Origin: Gammaproteobacteria bacterium | GTDB lineage: Bacteria; Pseudomonadota; Gammaproteobacteria; Coxiellales; Coxiellaceae | Assembly (NCBI GenBank): GCA_030425685.1 | Contig: JAUIAD010000016.1 | Span: 1-64,000, forward strand | Direction: 5' to 3' | DNA: 64,000 bases | In this document: positions 41,995-52,432 of the stretch, piece after piece | Layout: the number at the start of each line of letters is the position of its first letter | How positions within the stretch are numbered: position 1 is the first letter of the stretch | Position numbers and translations under genes: made by a program | Notes under the pieces: model-generated | Database searches by the model: none | What the model saw: the letters and a program-made list of their open reading frames with translations, nothing else | What the model was told of the DNA's origin: nothing

Positions 41995-42415
41995 GTTTTT
42001 TTGTGAGTGCTTTATGTGCGGTTTGAGGTGCGCTTAGGGTGAGGAAAGCAAGCCGTGGGGGAGGCCTTTTTGGAAATCGCCCGCGAGTACGTCCCTGTAG
42101 GGCTCCATTTCGCACATCGTGTGCGAAAAGGTTTCCCAAAAGGCCTCCCCCACGACTTGCTTAATACTAATGGTTATGAGGTGCGGCTTGAATTTGATGT
42201 TGCGTGTAGGTGTTAGAGTTTTGAAATGTGTGAGAAATAGTGGTTAGTATTTTTTTTGGTATCTTCTCTAGAGGCCTCTCTCACGCCTTGTTTAATTCTA
42301 ATAGCTATAAGGTGAGCCCTTGGTTTTAACTGAGTGTTGCTGGTAACGTTAGATGCGTGTGTAAAAAGTAGTCGTTAAAATGTTTTTTTGTTGGTGTAAT
42401 ATTTAGGATGTTGCG
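41995..42415. repeat. gene-free region with a 117-bp inverted-repeat element and a decayed partner
   Basis: Arms 42046-42076 and 42132-42162 pair at 29 of 31 positions, with 55 bases between that hold two smaller hairpins (CCCTGTAGGG, and TTCGCAC with GTGCGAA). A second, diverged partial copy follows at about 42263-42312, sharing AGGCCTC, CACG and CTTG plus a flanking TAATxxTAAT-like stretch. No gene is seen. Confidence 0.65.
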
Positions 42416-43141
42416 ATGGATTTTTCATTGATTGGTAATATTGCTATTAGTTTGTTGACACTTACTGTGTTGGAGTTGGTGCTTGGTGTCGATAATTTAA
42501 TTTTTATTGCTATTGTTAGTTCCCGTTTGCCGGTTAAAAAACAAAAGCCGGCACGTCGCTTTGGTTTGTTGTTGGCGCTGGTGACGCGTTTGTTATTGCT
42601 GGCGATGGCATTTTGGTTGGCGCATTTAACAGCACCCTTGTTTCATATTGATGATTTTGCAGTTAGTGGGCGTGATATCTTTTTATTTCTAGGTGGGGTT
42701 TTCTTGTTGTATAAAGCAACGCAGGAAATTCATACGGAGTTGGAAGGTGAGGAAGAGCAAAGTACGAAGAAAAAAAGTGTCAGTATGACCAGTGTCATTA
42801 TTCAAATTGCCATTTTGGATATCGTTTTTTCCTTGGATAGTGTTATTACCGCGGTGGGTATGACACCGCATTTTTGGATAATGGCGGTAGCAATTACTAT
42901 AGCGATTATTGCAATGATTTTTGTGAGTGAGCCACTATCAAAATTTATTTATCGTCATCCGACGGTAAAAATGCTGGCGTTTAGCTTTTTATTGTTGGTC
43001 GGGACGGTGCTGGTCGCTGATGGGCTGCACTTTCATATTCCGCGTGGTTATGTTTATTTTGCTGTGACTTTTTCGATTGTTGTTGAGTCGCTTAATATAT
43101 GGCGTAAGAAAAAACATCAGCGTAAATCGAGCAAGTTATAA
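42416..43141 (+). CDS. TerC-family membrane protein (YgdQ-like)
   Basis: A 241-residue inner-membrane protein with about seven membrane segments. It has the two TerC repeat signatures with intramembrane aspartates: ELVLGVDNLIFI in the first half and LDIVFSLDSVITAVG in the second. The charged loop EGEEEQSTKKK lies between. Related proteins (TerC, Alx, MeeF/MeeY) handle metal ions such as manganese; the size and pattern fit the E. coli YgdQ group, whose substrate is not settled. Confidence 0.87.
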   Translation: MDFSLIGNIAISLLTLTVLELVLGVDNLIFIAIVSSRLPVKKQKPARRFGLLLALVTRLLLLAMAFWLAHLTAPLFHIDDFAVSGRDIFLFLGGVFLLYKATQEIHTELEGEEEQSTKKKSVSMTSVIIQIAILDIVFSLDSVITAVGMTPHFWIMAVAITIAIIAMIFVSEPLSKFIYRHPTVKMLAFSFLLLVGTVLVADGLHFHIPRGYVYFAVTFSIVVESLNIWRKKKHQRKSSKL

Positions 43142-43234
43142 TCTTTTAAAACAATAAGTTACAATTTTATCTTCCCGGGTGATTGCTGTATAATGCCGGC
43201 CATTACCTTATCTTAATCAATCAGGAGTTCAATA

Positions 43235-44455
43235 ATGATTGTACAACCTAAAGTTCGCGGTTTTATTTGTACTACAGCTCACCCACAGGGTTGTGCAGCA
43301 CATGTGCAGGAATGGATAGACTATACAAAAAATCAGACGCCTATCAGCGATGGTCCTAAAAAGGTGTTGGTGATTGGTGCCTCAACCGGTTTCGGTTTGG
43401 CCAGTCGTATTTCTGCTGCATTTGGTGCCGGTGCGGCAACCATCGGGGTCTTTTTTGAAAAGGAAGCGGCGGGTAAGCGCACAGCATCAGCGGGTTGGTA
43501 TAACTCAGCAGCGTTTGAGCAGGAGGCAGCGGCTGCTGGTTTGTACGCTAAAAGTATTAATGGTGATGCTTTTTCCGATGAAATTAAAAAACAGGTGATC
43601 GATTTAATTAAAGAAGATTGGGGTGGTCAAGTAGATTTAATTGTTTATAGCATCGCTTCCCCACGCCGTATACATCCTAAAACACAGGAAACATTTAATT
43701 CAGTATTAAAACCTATTGGTGCAGCTTATCAGAATAAAACGGTAGACGTAATTCATGGTGAAGTGACTGAGGTGTCGATTGATCCTGCTTCTGAGCAAGA
43801 TATTGATAATACCATTGCGGTGATGGGGGGTGAAGATTGGCAAATGTGGATTGATGCGTTGCTTGCAGAAAACCTTTTGGCTCAAGGCGCGAAGACAGTG
43901 GCTTATACCTATTTAGGCCCAGTGTTAACGCATGCCATTTATCGCAATGGAACCATTGGTAAAGCGAAAGAGCACCTGGAAGAAACTGCCGCAGCATTAA
44001 ATATCGAGCTAAAAGCTAAAGTTAATGGCCAAGCTGTTATTTCAGTTAATAAAGCGCTGGTCACGCAAGCCAGTGCGGCAATTCCTGTTGTGCCTTTGTA
44101 CATTTCTTTATTGTATAAAGTAATGAAGGAAAAAGGTTTGCATGAAGGTTGTATGCGACAAATGTGGCGTTTATTTTCGGATCGTTTATACGGTGCTGAC
44201 GAACAACTTGATGAAAAAGGTCGTATCCGTGTTGATGATTGGGAAATGCGTGATGATGTACAAGGTGAAGTGCAAGCGTTATGGTCGCAAGTGGATAGTG
44301 ATAATTTAGCGCAAATTGCAGACCTGCAAGGTTATCGTGATGAGTTTTATCGCTTGTTTGGTTTTGGCTTTGCTGATATTAATTATGATGAAGATATTGC
44401 TGTTGCTATTGATGTGCCTTCAATCGCTTTGGTGCGCAAAGAGCAAGAAGCTTAA
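43235..44455 (+). CDS. fabV: enoyl-ACP reductase FabV
   Basis: A 406-residue NADH-dependent reductase for the last step of fatty acid elongation. The N-terminus IVQPKVRGFICTTAHP is diagnostic; the NAD-binding loop VIGASTGFG follows at about residue 48, and the active site has Y-x8-K (Y then RNGTIGKA, K). This isozyme is known to be insensitive to triclosan. AGGAG lies seven bases before ATG 43235. A TATAAT at 43189-43194 probably belongs to its promoter. Confidence 0.96.
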   Translation: MIVQPKVRGFICTTAHPQGCAAHVQEWIDYTKNQTPISDGPKKVLVIGASTGFGLASRISAAFGAGAATIGVFFEKEAAGKRTASAGWYNSAAFEQEAAAAGLYAKSINGDAFSDEIKKQVIDLIKEDWGGQVDLIVYSIASPRRIHPKTQETFNSVLKPIGAAYQNKTVDVIHGEVTEVSIDPASEQDIDNTIAVMGGEDWQMWIDALLAENLLAQGAKTVAYTYLGPVLTHAIYRNGTIGKAKEHLEETAAALNIELKAKVNGQAVISVNKALVTQASAAIPVVPLYISLLYKVMKEKGLHEGCMRQMWRLFSDRLYGADEQLDEKGRIRVDDWEMRDDVQGEVQALWSQVDSDNLAQIADLQGYRDEFYRLFGFGFADINYDEDIAVAIDVPSIALVRKEQEA

Positions 44456-44536
44456 GCCTAAATATTTCCAGCCGCAAAGGCATTCTCTTGCTTTTTCGGC
44501 TGGTATTCCCACAAAAAACGTAGGTGTTAAAAATAA

Positions 44537-46219
44537 TTACTTGCTGGCAACCGCGCGGCCATTAGGGCTGCGATTATCTGCCGACCCTGTGACTTCATTT
44601 TTTTCCAATAAAATAGCTGCGACCTGTCCCCAATATTTATGTTTGCCAAATAATTTGTAATCTAATTTAAAATTCATTTTCTTTAATAGCGCTTTGGTAT
44701 TAGCCGAAAATGTGTAGGGCTCCATAAAAACCGTTTCTGGCTGCCATTGCGAGTGAAAGCGTGCAGAGTTGATGGCCGCGCTGATATTCATTTTGTAGTC
44801 TAAAACATTTTCGATGGTTTGTACGATTGACGTAATAATTGTGGGGCCGCCGGCTGCGCCCAGCGACATAAACACCTTATTTTTATCCATTAAAAGGGTG
44901 GGGCTCATCGAGCTTAATGGGCGCTTGTTGGGGGCGATGATATTAGCCTTTCCTTGCTTTAATTGAAAAATATTGGCGTGACCTGATTTCCATGCAAAGT
45001 CATCCAGTTCGTTGTTAAGAAAGAAGCCTGTATTACTGGAAATAACGTTGGCACCAAAACGCGAGTTAATGGTGTATGTGGTGGAAACGACATTATGTTC
45101 TTTGTCTATAACCACATAATGTGTGGTATGTAGATGCTGTGCAGGAGTGTTATATTTTTTGGGTAGCTTTAGTTCGTGTTTTGCAATCGCCCGTTGAATT
45201 TTTCTGATACGCTCTGGGTTTAAGATCCTCTGAATATTATTTTTTACAAAGGCGGGGTCTCCTAATCGCGTATTGCGATCGTAAAATGCCTGATGCATTG
45301 CATCGACATTTATTGCTGCTGCCTTAGCTGAGTGAAAGCCCGCTTTTCTTAGTGGGAAGCCTTGTAAGATCGCGAGAATTTCACAGATGGTTACTCCTGA
45401 AGAGGGTGGTGGAGCTGTAATGATTGTTTTGCCGCGGTACTGGCATGATAATGGCGTTCGCCAAATGACGCGATAATTTTTAAAATCTTTTATAGAAAGA
45501 ACCCCGCTGTGTTGATGAGATGAAGCAACAATACGTTCAGCAATGTGTCCCTGATAAAATACGCGATTACCAAATTGGCTAATATCTTTTAATGTTTCGG
45601 CAAGATTTTTTTGTATTAAACGATCGCCTGTTTTTAATGGCTTGCCATGATTTGTAAAGATATCGCGGATATTTTTATTTTTTTCAATGGCTGTTTTAAG
45701 TGGTGCAAATTTTTCTATATCAAAGCGATTAAGTATAAACCCTTTGTCAGCAAGTTGAATGGCTGGGGCTATAACTTGTGATAATGTCATGGTGCCATAT
45801 TTTTCTAATGCGGTATTAAGTCCCATCACAGTGCCTGGAATGCCGACAGTTAGATAACCTAACTGCTCTCTTGATTTTATCTTGCCGTCCTTGGTAAAAA
45901 AGTCGCTGGCTTTAATGGCGGCAGGTGCTGTTTCGCGAAAATCTAAAATACTATTGTTGTTATTGTGCCAATGCACGAGCATAAAACCACCGCCGCCAAT
46001 GTTGCCATTGGCGGGATCAACAACTGCTAAGGCGTAACCTACAGCAACAGCAGCATCCATGGCGTTGCCGCCTTGTTGTAAAATATCTGCGCCCACCTTG
46101 CTGGCTATATATTGATCTGAAACGACCATGCCTTTGTGGCTGATAACGGGGGGAAGGTACTTTGCATATGCGCTTGAGAAAAGAATAAGTAGTAAGGCTA
46201 GGGTCCATCTATTTAGCAT
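44537..46219 (-). CDS. ggt: gamma-glutamyltransferase
   Basis: A 560-residue exported enzyme that transfers or hydrolyses the gamma-glutamyl group of glutathione. The signal peptide covers about 20 residues (hydrophobic LALLLILFSSAYA). The catalytic threonine at the start of the small subunit lies in TTHYVV; autocleavage before it is expected. Other features: GGNAMDAAVA, GNIGGGGFM, PPSSG and the C-terminal GSADNR. ATG 46219 is preferred because AGGAAG lies eight bases upstream; an outer GTG at 46228 touches it. A periplasmic role in glutathione or glutamine use is expected. Confidence 0.94.
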   Translation of the reverse strand: MLNRWTLALLLILFSSAYAKYLPPVISHKGMVVSDQYIASKVGADILQQGGNAMDAAVAVGYALAVVDPANGNIGGGGFMLVHWHNNNNSILDFRETAPAAIKASDFFTKDGKIKSREQLGYLTVGIPGTVMGLNTALEKYGTMTLSQVIAPAIQLADKGFILNRFDIEKFAPLKTAIEKNKNIRDIFTNHGKPLKTGDRLIQKNLAETLKDISQFGNRVFYQGHIAERIVASSHQHSGVLSIKDFKNYRVIWRTPLSCQYRGKTIITAPPPSSGVTICEILAILQGFPLRKAGFHSAKAAAINVDAMHQAFYDRNTRLGDPAFVKNNIQRILNPERIRKIQRAIAKHELKLPKKYNTPAQHLHTTHYVVIDKEHNVVSTTYTINSRFGANVISSNTGFFLNNELDDFAWKSGHANIFQLKQGKANIIAPNKRPLSSMSPTLLMDKNKVFMSLGAAGGPTIITSIVQTIENVLDYKMNISAAINSARFHSQWQPETVFMEPYTFSANTKALLKKMNFKLDYKLFGKHKYWGQVAAILLEKNEVTGSADNRSPNGRAVASK

Positions 46220-46228
46220 GCTTTGCAC

Positions 46229-46618
46229 TTCCTTGTCTGGTAAGAGTTCAGTTTATGGATCTGTGTCCTAGTTAAAGTAGTCTATTTGACTCGTTACCTT
46301 GTTTTGCTGCTTGTTCTCTTAAGAATAACAAGTAGTTTGCTGTTATGGCAATTTCACTACTGAGAGAATGTGAGGTTTTTCTGAGGGCTTTTTTCTGCTG
46401 TTTGGGCTCGTTATTTCTTGGCTGGATACCACGGTCAAGCCGCGGTATGATGGAGTTTGTTAACGGTAAGCTAATGAATAGCTGGCAATGCACTGGTCCT
46501 AAAAAAGATGCGAGTCCATCGGCCCGCGCGGAACATAACGTCATATATTTTCTGAGCTGTTACTAAAAAAGAGGATAGCGGTAAAGCTATGGCATGTTGC
46601 GTGGTGATAACATGAAAG
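46229..46618. other. intergenic region with one REP-like hairpin
   Basis: I see a hairpin ATACCACGG/CCGCGGTAT (46426-46434 with 46440-46448, one mismatch, five-base loop), of a kind found dispersed in other intracellular bacteria. Otherwise no gene or clear promoter is visible. Confidence 0.45.
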
Positions 46619-47467
46619 TTAGGGTAAGTAATCTTTGGTGCCGATAATTTCTTCACGTTCCTTGAAGGTTGTTAGTTGATCAGCGATTGCTTTGCTGTCA
46701 CCGTCTTTTTTTATCACCCCTAAGGTTTTTTGCATGGCAAAAATAGCGGCGCGCTGTAAATCAGATGGAATAATGGCTAACACATACCCCATGGCTTCTA
46801 GCTTGTCGATTGGGACCAGCGGTGTTTTTCCACCGTAGAACATATTAATTAATTTGGGGTGGGTGATTTGCTCAGCAATCTTTTCAATTTGTTCCAGAGT
46901 TTGTGGAGCCTCAACAAAAATTAAATCTGCCCCCGCTTGTGCATACGCTTGCGCACGCTCGATAGCGGCGTTAAATCCATCGACAGCAATGGCATCGGTT
47001 CGTGCGATTAGTACAAAGTCATCACTTTGTATAGCATCTTTAGCGGCATGAATTTTATTTACCATCTCAGCAGTACTAATCAGCGTTTTATTATCTAGGT
47101 GTCCACAACGTTTTGGAAATGTTTGGTCTTCCAAATGCAATGCAGCTACACCAATACGTTCATAGGTTTTAACCGTGCGCTGAACATTGAGTTGATTGCC
47201 AAAACCGGTATCTGCATCGGCAATAATGGGGATATTGGTGACTTCTACCATTTGTGACAAGCGAGTAGTAACTTCATCAATACTAAGCAGGCCGATATCT
47301 GGAAAGCCGCAACTTCTTGATATGGCGCCACCGCTAGCGTAAGCGGCAGAGAAGCCAGCTTGCTCAACTAGGCGTGCCGATAAACCATCAAACACGCCGG
47401 GAGCGACAACGGTTTTGCCGCTCGCTAAAAGTGATTTTAATGAACGATTAGAATGGGATGTCGTCAT
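46619..47467 (-). CDS. isocitrate lyase / PEP mutase family protein, 2-methylisocitrate lyase-like
   Basis: A 282-residue TIM-barrel enzyme. Key features: [17 protein letters not shown] with metal-binding aspartates, [13 protein letters not shown] with the catalytic cysteine of C-C bond lyases, and ARTDA. PrpB (2-methylisocitrate lyase) shares all these, but the C-terminus is shorter and no other propionate genes are near, so dimethylmalate lyase or oxaloacetate decarboxylase activity is also possible. AGGAGG at 47473-47478 points to ATG 47467. It overlaps the end of ssb by 20 bases. Confidence 0.82.
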   Translation of the reverse strand: MTTSHSNRSLKSLLASGKTVVAPGVFDGLSARLVEQAGFSAAYASGGAISRSCGFPDIGLLSIDEVTTRLSQMVEVTNIPIIADADTGFGNQLNVQRTVKTYERIGVAALHLEDQTFPKRCGHLDNKTLISTAEMVNKIHAAKDAIQSDDFVLIARTDAIAVDGFNAAIERAQAYAQAGADLIFVEAPQTLEQIEKIAEQITHPKLINMFYGGKTPLVPIDKLEAMGYVLAIIPSDLQRAAIFAMQKTLGVIKKDGDSKAIADQLTTFKEREEIIGTKDYLP

Positions 47468-47927
47468 CAAATCCTCCTAGGTCGTGATGAGCAGGTTGTG
47501 AAGATGAGGACTCGGATGATGAAGATGATGAAGATGACGAAGATTGGTTAGCGTGGTGTGAGTCATCTTGGTTATGTGAAGCGCTTTGCTGGCGGGTATC
47601 AAGCATATGCATTTCGTTAGCGATAATTTCCGTGGTGTAACGATCTATGCCATTTTTATCTTGCCATTTACGTGTACGTAAGCTGCCTTCAACATAAATT
47701 TTAGAGCCCTTATGTAAGTATTCGCCAACAATTTCCGCTAAGCGATTAAAAAACACGATGCGGTGCCACTCGGTGCGCTCTTGTAGTTCACCGGATTGTT
47801 TATCACGCCAAGTCATACTGGTAGCTAAGGTAATATTTGCGACGGCATTTCCATTAGGGGTATATCGAACTTCTGGGTCGTTTCCAAGATTTCCAATTAA
47901 GATTACTTTGTTGACACCTCTGGCCAT
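47448..47927 (-). CDS. ssb: single-stranded DNA-binding protein
   Basis: A 159-residue protein with the OB fold (residues 1-108: [39 protein letters not shown]) and a flexible serine-rich linker (a long run of S) ending in the partner-binding tip DDDIPF. It protects single-stranded DNA and recruits repair enzymes. In many gammaproteobacteria ssb lies next to uvrA; here the yajR-like gene is between them. Confidence 0.96.
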   Translation of the reverse strand: MARGVNKVILIGNLGNDPEVRYTPNGNAVANITLATSMTWRDKQSGELQERTEWHRIVFFNRLAEIVGEYLHKGSKIYVEGSLRTRKWQDKNGIDRYTTEIIANEMHMLDTRQQSASHNQDDSHHANQSSSSSSSSSSESSSSQPAHHDLGGFDDDIPF

Positions 47928-48014
47928 GTTACTTTCTCCTAGTTCTATTCGCTCTTGTATATTTGCGGCTTTGGATTCCGTATTCTTGTTGAAATATGCA
48001 ACCGCACTAAATGG

Positions 48015-49379
48015 TCAGTGTAGGTTACTACCATCAATTAGTTTTCGCAATTCATCTTTGCTAATAATTTTTTTATCCGCCTTGATATAGATTAAGCCTT
48101 CATTAGCATTCGCAGAAACTTCGTTAATGCCATTTATTTCACCAATCCTTAAGGAAAGCTTTTCTAATTGTGCTTTGGCAATTTTTTCTACATCAAAAAT
48201 AAAGGTGGAGAGGTAAGGAGGTTGTTTCATGGAAATAGCTGCGATTAACCAGATTAGGCCAAGTGCAATGCAGAAAATAAAAACGCCGGGCAAGTGAAAG
48301 TGACCATAAATAATGCCACCTAAGCTACCACCGATAAAAATACCGAAGAATTGTGAGCTTGAATAAACACCCATTGCGGTGCCTTTGCGTTTAATGGGGG
48401 CAATCTTTGAAACCAGTGATGGTAAGCTGGCTTCTAATAAAGTGAATGCGGTAAAGAAGATTAGCAAGGTAATGCCAATGCTAAGCGCAGAGTGTGCAGA
48501 CGTTAGTAATAACAGCTGGCTTAAAATAATGGCTGCAATGGCGCCAAGAAAAATGGGTTTCATCTTGCGTTTTTTTTCAGCAATAATAATAAAAGGCACC
48601 ATCAAGATAAAAGCAATCACCAGTACGCCCAGGTAAAGCCACGTTTGCTCACTTTGCTTAACGTGCACAACGTGTGACAGTAATAATGGGATGGCAATAA
48701 ACGTGGCCGTTAGAATGGCGTGCATGGAAAAGATTCCCAAGTCTAGGCGCAGGAGTTCGCGATTTTTAAATACCGCTTTAAACTGATGCGCATCGGGCTC
48801 AACGGACGGGTTCTTCATCAGTCGCGGTGGGTTGGGGACAATGGTGTGCAATAAAAGGATACTGATGACTGCAAGCAACATGGTTGTCCAAAAAATACCG
48901 TTAAGGTGGAATGCATGATTAATCATCGGGCCAACAATAATGGCGATAGAAAAAGACAGGCCGATTGCTAGTCCAATCATCGCCATCGCTTTGCTGCGTT
49001 GTTCGTCGGGTGTAAGGTCAGCGACCAGCGCAAGAATTGTACTTCCAATGGCGCCAGCACCTTGGAGCGCACGACCGATAATAACGCCGTAGATAGAATG
49101 CGATAAAGCCGCTACGGCACTGCCGAGTGCAAAGAGGATTAACCCTATGGTAATAATTGGTTTTCGTCCAATACGATCCGATAAGCTACCAAAAGGAATT
49201 TGCAAACAAGCCTGTGTCAATCCATAGATACCTAAAGCTAGGCCAATAAGAAAAGGTGTCGTGCCCGATAATTCATGCGCATACAATGAAAATACCGGCA
49301 GGACCATAAATAGCCCTAACATGCGAAATGACATAATGGTGGCGAGTGAAAATACAGCGGAGCGTTCTTTAGCAAGCAT
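48015..49379 (-). CDS. MFS transporter, YajR-like
   Basis: A 454-residue, 12-helix MFS transporter with a C-terminal soluble domain (about residues 390-450) of the ferredoxin-like YAM type (RIGEINGINEV, GLIYIKADKK). Helix 1-2 reads FSLATIMSFRMLGLFMVLPV, and motif A GSLSDRIGRKP is intact. The start at 49379, with AAAGGT upstream, gives exactly the length of E. coli YajR; the frame is open a further 23 residues but without a ribosome site. Substrate unknown. It lies between ssb and the divergent uvrA. Confidence 0.88.
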   Translation of the reverse strand: MLAKERSAVFSLATIMSFRMLGLFMVLPVFSLYAHELSGTTPFLIGLALGIYGLTQACLQIPFGSLSDRIGRKPIITIGLILFALGSAVAALSHSIYGVIIGRALQGAGAIGSTILALVADLTPDEQRSKAMAMIGLAIGLSFSIAIIVGPMINHAFHLNGIFWTTMLLAVISILLLHTIVPNPPRLMKNPSVEPDAHQFKAVFKNRELLRLDLGIFSMHAILTATFIAIPLLLSHVVHVKQSEQTWLYLGVLVIAFILMVPFIIIAEKKRKMKPIFLGAIAAIILSQLLLLTSAHSALSIGITLLIFFTAFTLLEASLPSLVSKIAPIKRKGTAMGVYSSSQFFGIFIGGSLGGIIYGHFHLPGVFIFCIALGLIWLIAAISMKQPPYLSTFIFDVEKIAKAQLEKLSLRIGEINGINEVSANANEGLIYIKADKKIISKDELRKLIDGSNLH

Positions 49380-49505
49380 CGTTCTATTACCTTTAAGCGT
49401 TGGATGGAAGCTGTTTGAGTTCGATATAATACCAAGTTTATGTTTCAACCGATAGTTACTTTTGTGTAATGAAATGACGGCGTTGCTGGCGGGAATTCCT
49501 GAAGC

Positions 49506-49514
49506 TGGTATAAT
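49506..49514 (+). promoter_or_regulatory. extended -10 promoter of uvrA
   Basis: TGGTATAAT at 49506-49514, an extended -10 element, 32 bases before ATG 49546. No LexA-type CTG-N10-CAG site is seen near it. Confidence 0.6.
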
Positions 49515-49545
49515 TGTCTGTTTTAGTGTCGGTTATGTTTTAAAT

Positions 49546-52371
49546 ATGAGCAAGATTCAGCTGCGCGGGGTTCGCACTCACAACCTCAAAAACCTTGATA
49601 TTGATTTGCCGCGAGATCAACTGATTGTCATTACGGGGCTGTCGGGTTCTGGGAAATCTTCTTTGGCGTTTGATACTTTATATGCTGAAGGGCAACGGCG
49701 TTATGTTGAGTCTTTATCGGCCTATGCACGTCAGTTTCTTTCAATGATGGAAAAGCCAGATGTTGATTTAATCGAAGGCTTATCGCCTGCTATTGCCATT
49801 GAACAAAAAGCAACGTCGCATAATCCGCGTTCGACTGTGGGAACGATAACAGAAATATACGATTATTTACGCTTGTTATTTGCGCGTGTTGGTCAGCCAA
49901 GATGTCCTGTGCATCATCATGACTTGGAAGCGCAAACGGTGAGTCAAATGGTCGATCATGTGTTGAGTTTGCCTGAAGAAACGGCGGTAATGATTTTGGC
50001 GCCAGTGGTGCGTGAGCGTAAAGGCGAGCACGTGCAATTATTAGAAAATTTATCGGCGCGTGGTTTTATCCGTGCGCGTATCGATGGCAAGGTGGTTGAG
50101 CTGGATCAAGCGCCAAAATTAAGTTTACGCAAAAAACATACCATCGAAGTGGTGGTTGATCGTGTTAAAGTACGTAAAGATGTCAAGCAACGTTTAGCGG
50201 AATCATTTGAAACAGCATTGCATTTAAGTCAAGGTATCGCTAGTGTTGCACCCTTAAAAGGTGCTGACTTTGCCGAGCAGGTTTTTTCAGAAAAATATGC
50301 TTGTCCTGATTGTGGTTACAGCTTGCAAGAATTGGAGCCACGTTTATTTTCGTTTAATAATCCAGTGGGAGCTTGTGAAACCTGTGATGGTTTAGGTGTT
50401 CAGCAGACATTTGATCCTGATAAAATTGTTCATAATGATCGCTTGAGTTTATCCGATGGCGCTATTCGCGGTTGGGATCGGCGTACGTTGTATTATTTCC
50501 AGATGTTGTCTTGTTTAGCTGATCACTATGGCTTTGATGTCGACACACCTTTTCACCGCTTACCGAAAAAAATTCGTGATATTGTTCTTTATGGTTCAGA
50601 TGAAGAAATCTTATTTCGTTATGTCAATCCGCGTGGACGTAAGACAGAACGCCTTTTTCCTTTTGAAGGTGTAGTCACCAATATGGAGCGACGCTATCGT
50701 GAGACAGAATCAACAGCAGTGCGTGAAGAGCTGGCGAAGTATTTAACCAGTTTACACTGTCAAGATTGTGACGGTTCGCGTTTGCGCACTGAAGCGCGTA
50801 ATGTTTTTGTCGGTGGCGAGAATCTTCCTGCCATTGCTGATCTATCGATTGGTGATGCGAAAAAGTTTTTTCAAAAAATAAAATTAACGGGGCGTCGCGG
50901 TAAAATCGCTAAAAAGATTTTAAAAGAAGTCAATGCCCGTTTAGGCTTTCTAGTCAATGTTGGTTTGAATTATTTAAATTTATCACGCAGCGCAGATACC
51001 TTATCGGGTGGTGAGGCGCAGCGTATTCGTCTTGCTAGTCAAATTGGTTCTGGTTTAGTGGGTGTTATGTATATTTTAGATGAGCCTTCTATTGGCTTGC
51101 ATCAGCGTGATAATGAACGTTTATTAAATACGCTAACTAATTTACGTGATTTAGGTAATACCGTTATTGTTGTTGAACATGATGAAGATGCCATTTTAGC
51201 AGCTGATTATGTATTAGATATCGGCCCGGGTGCGGGTGTGCATGGTGGTGAGGTTGTTGCCGAAGGGTCGCCACAAGAAATTATACGTAATAGCGCATCT
51301 TTAACCGGGCAGTACTTAAGTGGAAAGCAAGCTATTTCCTTGCCGGATCAACGCATCGCTAACACTTGTCGACAAACTCTCAAATTAGTGGGGGCTAGTT
51401 TTAATAACTTAAAAGAGGTTACGCTGGAAGTTCCTTTGGGATTATTAACTTGTATCACCGGTGTTTCCGGCTCTGGAAAGTCGAGTTTAATTAACGATAC
51501 GTTGTACCCCATTGCAGCTCAGCGATTAAATGGCGCGACTTCGCATACGATTGGGCCACATAAATCAATTACAGGCCTTGATGAGTTAGATAAAGTGGTT
51601 GCCATTAATCAGAGCCCGATTGGCCGCACGCCGCGATCAAATCCTGCTACTTATACCGGATTGTTTACACCTATCCGCGAATTATTTGCGGGTACACAAG
51701 AAGCGCGTGCAAGAGGTTATAAGCCTGGGCGCTTTAGCTTTAATGTTAAAGGTGGTCGCTGTGAGGCTTGTGAAGGTGATGGTGTTATCAAAGTTGAAAT
51801 GCATTTCTTAGCCGATATTTATGTCGTTTGTGATGTGTGTCAAGGTAAGCGCTATAACCGTGAGACCTTGGAAGTTCTTTACAAAGGGAAAAATATTTAT
51901 GAAGTGTTGCAAATGACGGTCGAAGATGCGCGAGAATTTTTTGATCCTATTCCGGTAGTGGCGCGTAAATTACAAACCTTAATGGATGTCGGTTTGTCTT
52001 ATATTACCTTGGGGCAAAGTGCGACAACGTTATCAGGTGGTGAGGCGCAACGTATTAAATTATCGCGTGAGCTTTCGCGACGCGCGACAGGTAGTACACT
52101 TTATATTTTAGATGAGCCGACAACCGGTTTGCACTTTCACGATATCGCACAGCTGTTATCGGTGTTATTTCGTTTGCGCAATGCTGGTAACACGATTGTT
52201 GTTATCGAGCATAACTTGGATGTGATTAAAGTGGCTGACTGGATTGTTGATCTTGGACCTGAGGGTGGAGATGGTGGAGGAACCATTGTGGCTACTGGAA
52301 CACCGGAAAAAGTAAGCAAGTGTCGCCGCTCGCATACTGGGCGTTATTTGAAAAAGATATTGGCTAAATAG
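49546..52371 (+). CDS. uvrA: excinuclease ABC subunit A
   Basis: A 941-residue damage-recognition ATPase of nucleotide excision repair. It has two ABC modules, each with Walker A (GLSGSGKSS near residue 30; GVSGSGKSS near 640), ABC signatures LSGGEAQRI, and zinc-binding cysteines (CPDC/CETC and CEAC/CDVC). ATG 49546 gives a length equal to the E. coli protein (940) and follows its promoter closely; the frame is open 28 codons further upstream. Confidence 0.97.
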   Translation: MSKIQLRGVRTHNLKNLDIDLPRDQLIVITGLSGSGKSSLAFDTLYAEGQRRYVESLSAYARQFLSMMEKPDVDLIEGLSPAIAIEQKATSHNPRSTVGTITEIYDYLRLLFARVGQPRCPVHHHDLEAQTVSQMVDHVLSLPEETAVMILAPVVRERKGEHVQLLENLSARGFIRARIDGKVVELDQAPKLSLRKKHTIEVVVDRVKVRKDVKQRLAESFETALHLSQGIASVAPLKGADFAEQVFSEKYACPDCGYSLQELEPRLFSFNNPVGACETCDGLGVQQTFDPDKIVHNDRLSLSDGAIRGWDRRTLYYFQMLSCLADHYGFDVDTPFHRLPKKIRDIVLYGSDEEILFRYVNPRGRKTERLFPFEGVVTNMERRYRETESTAVREELAKYLTSLHCQDCDGSRLRTEARNVFVGGENLPAIADLSIGDAKKFFQKIKLTGRRGKIAKKILKEVNARLGFLVNVGLNYLNLSRSADTLSGGEAQRIRLASQIGSGLVGVMYILDEPSIGLHQRDNERLLNTLTNLRDLGNTVIVVEHDEDAILAADYVLDIGPGAGVHGGEVVAEGSPQEIIRNSASLTGQYLSGKQAISLPDQRIANTCRQTLKLVGASFNNLKEVTLEVPLGLLTCITGVSGSGKSSLINDTLYPIAAQRLNGATSHTIGPHKSITGLDELDKVVAINQSPIGRTPRSNPATYTGLFTPIRELFAGTQEARARGYKPGRFSFNVKGGRCEACEGDGVIKVEMHFLADIYVVCDVCQGKRYNRETLEVLYKGKNIYEVLQMTVEDAREFFDPIPVVARKLQTLMDVGLSYITLGQSATTLSGGEAQRIKLSRELSRRATGSTLYILDEPTTGLHFHDIAQLLSVLFRLRNAGNTIVVIEHNLDVIKVADWIVDLGPEGGDGGGTIVATGTPEKVSKCRRSHTGRYLKKILAK

Positions 52372-52432
52372 TTCGTTTAACGTAGAGTAAAAACGTAAAT
52401 AAAACAAACTGGAAATAAAATTAGGAATAAAA

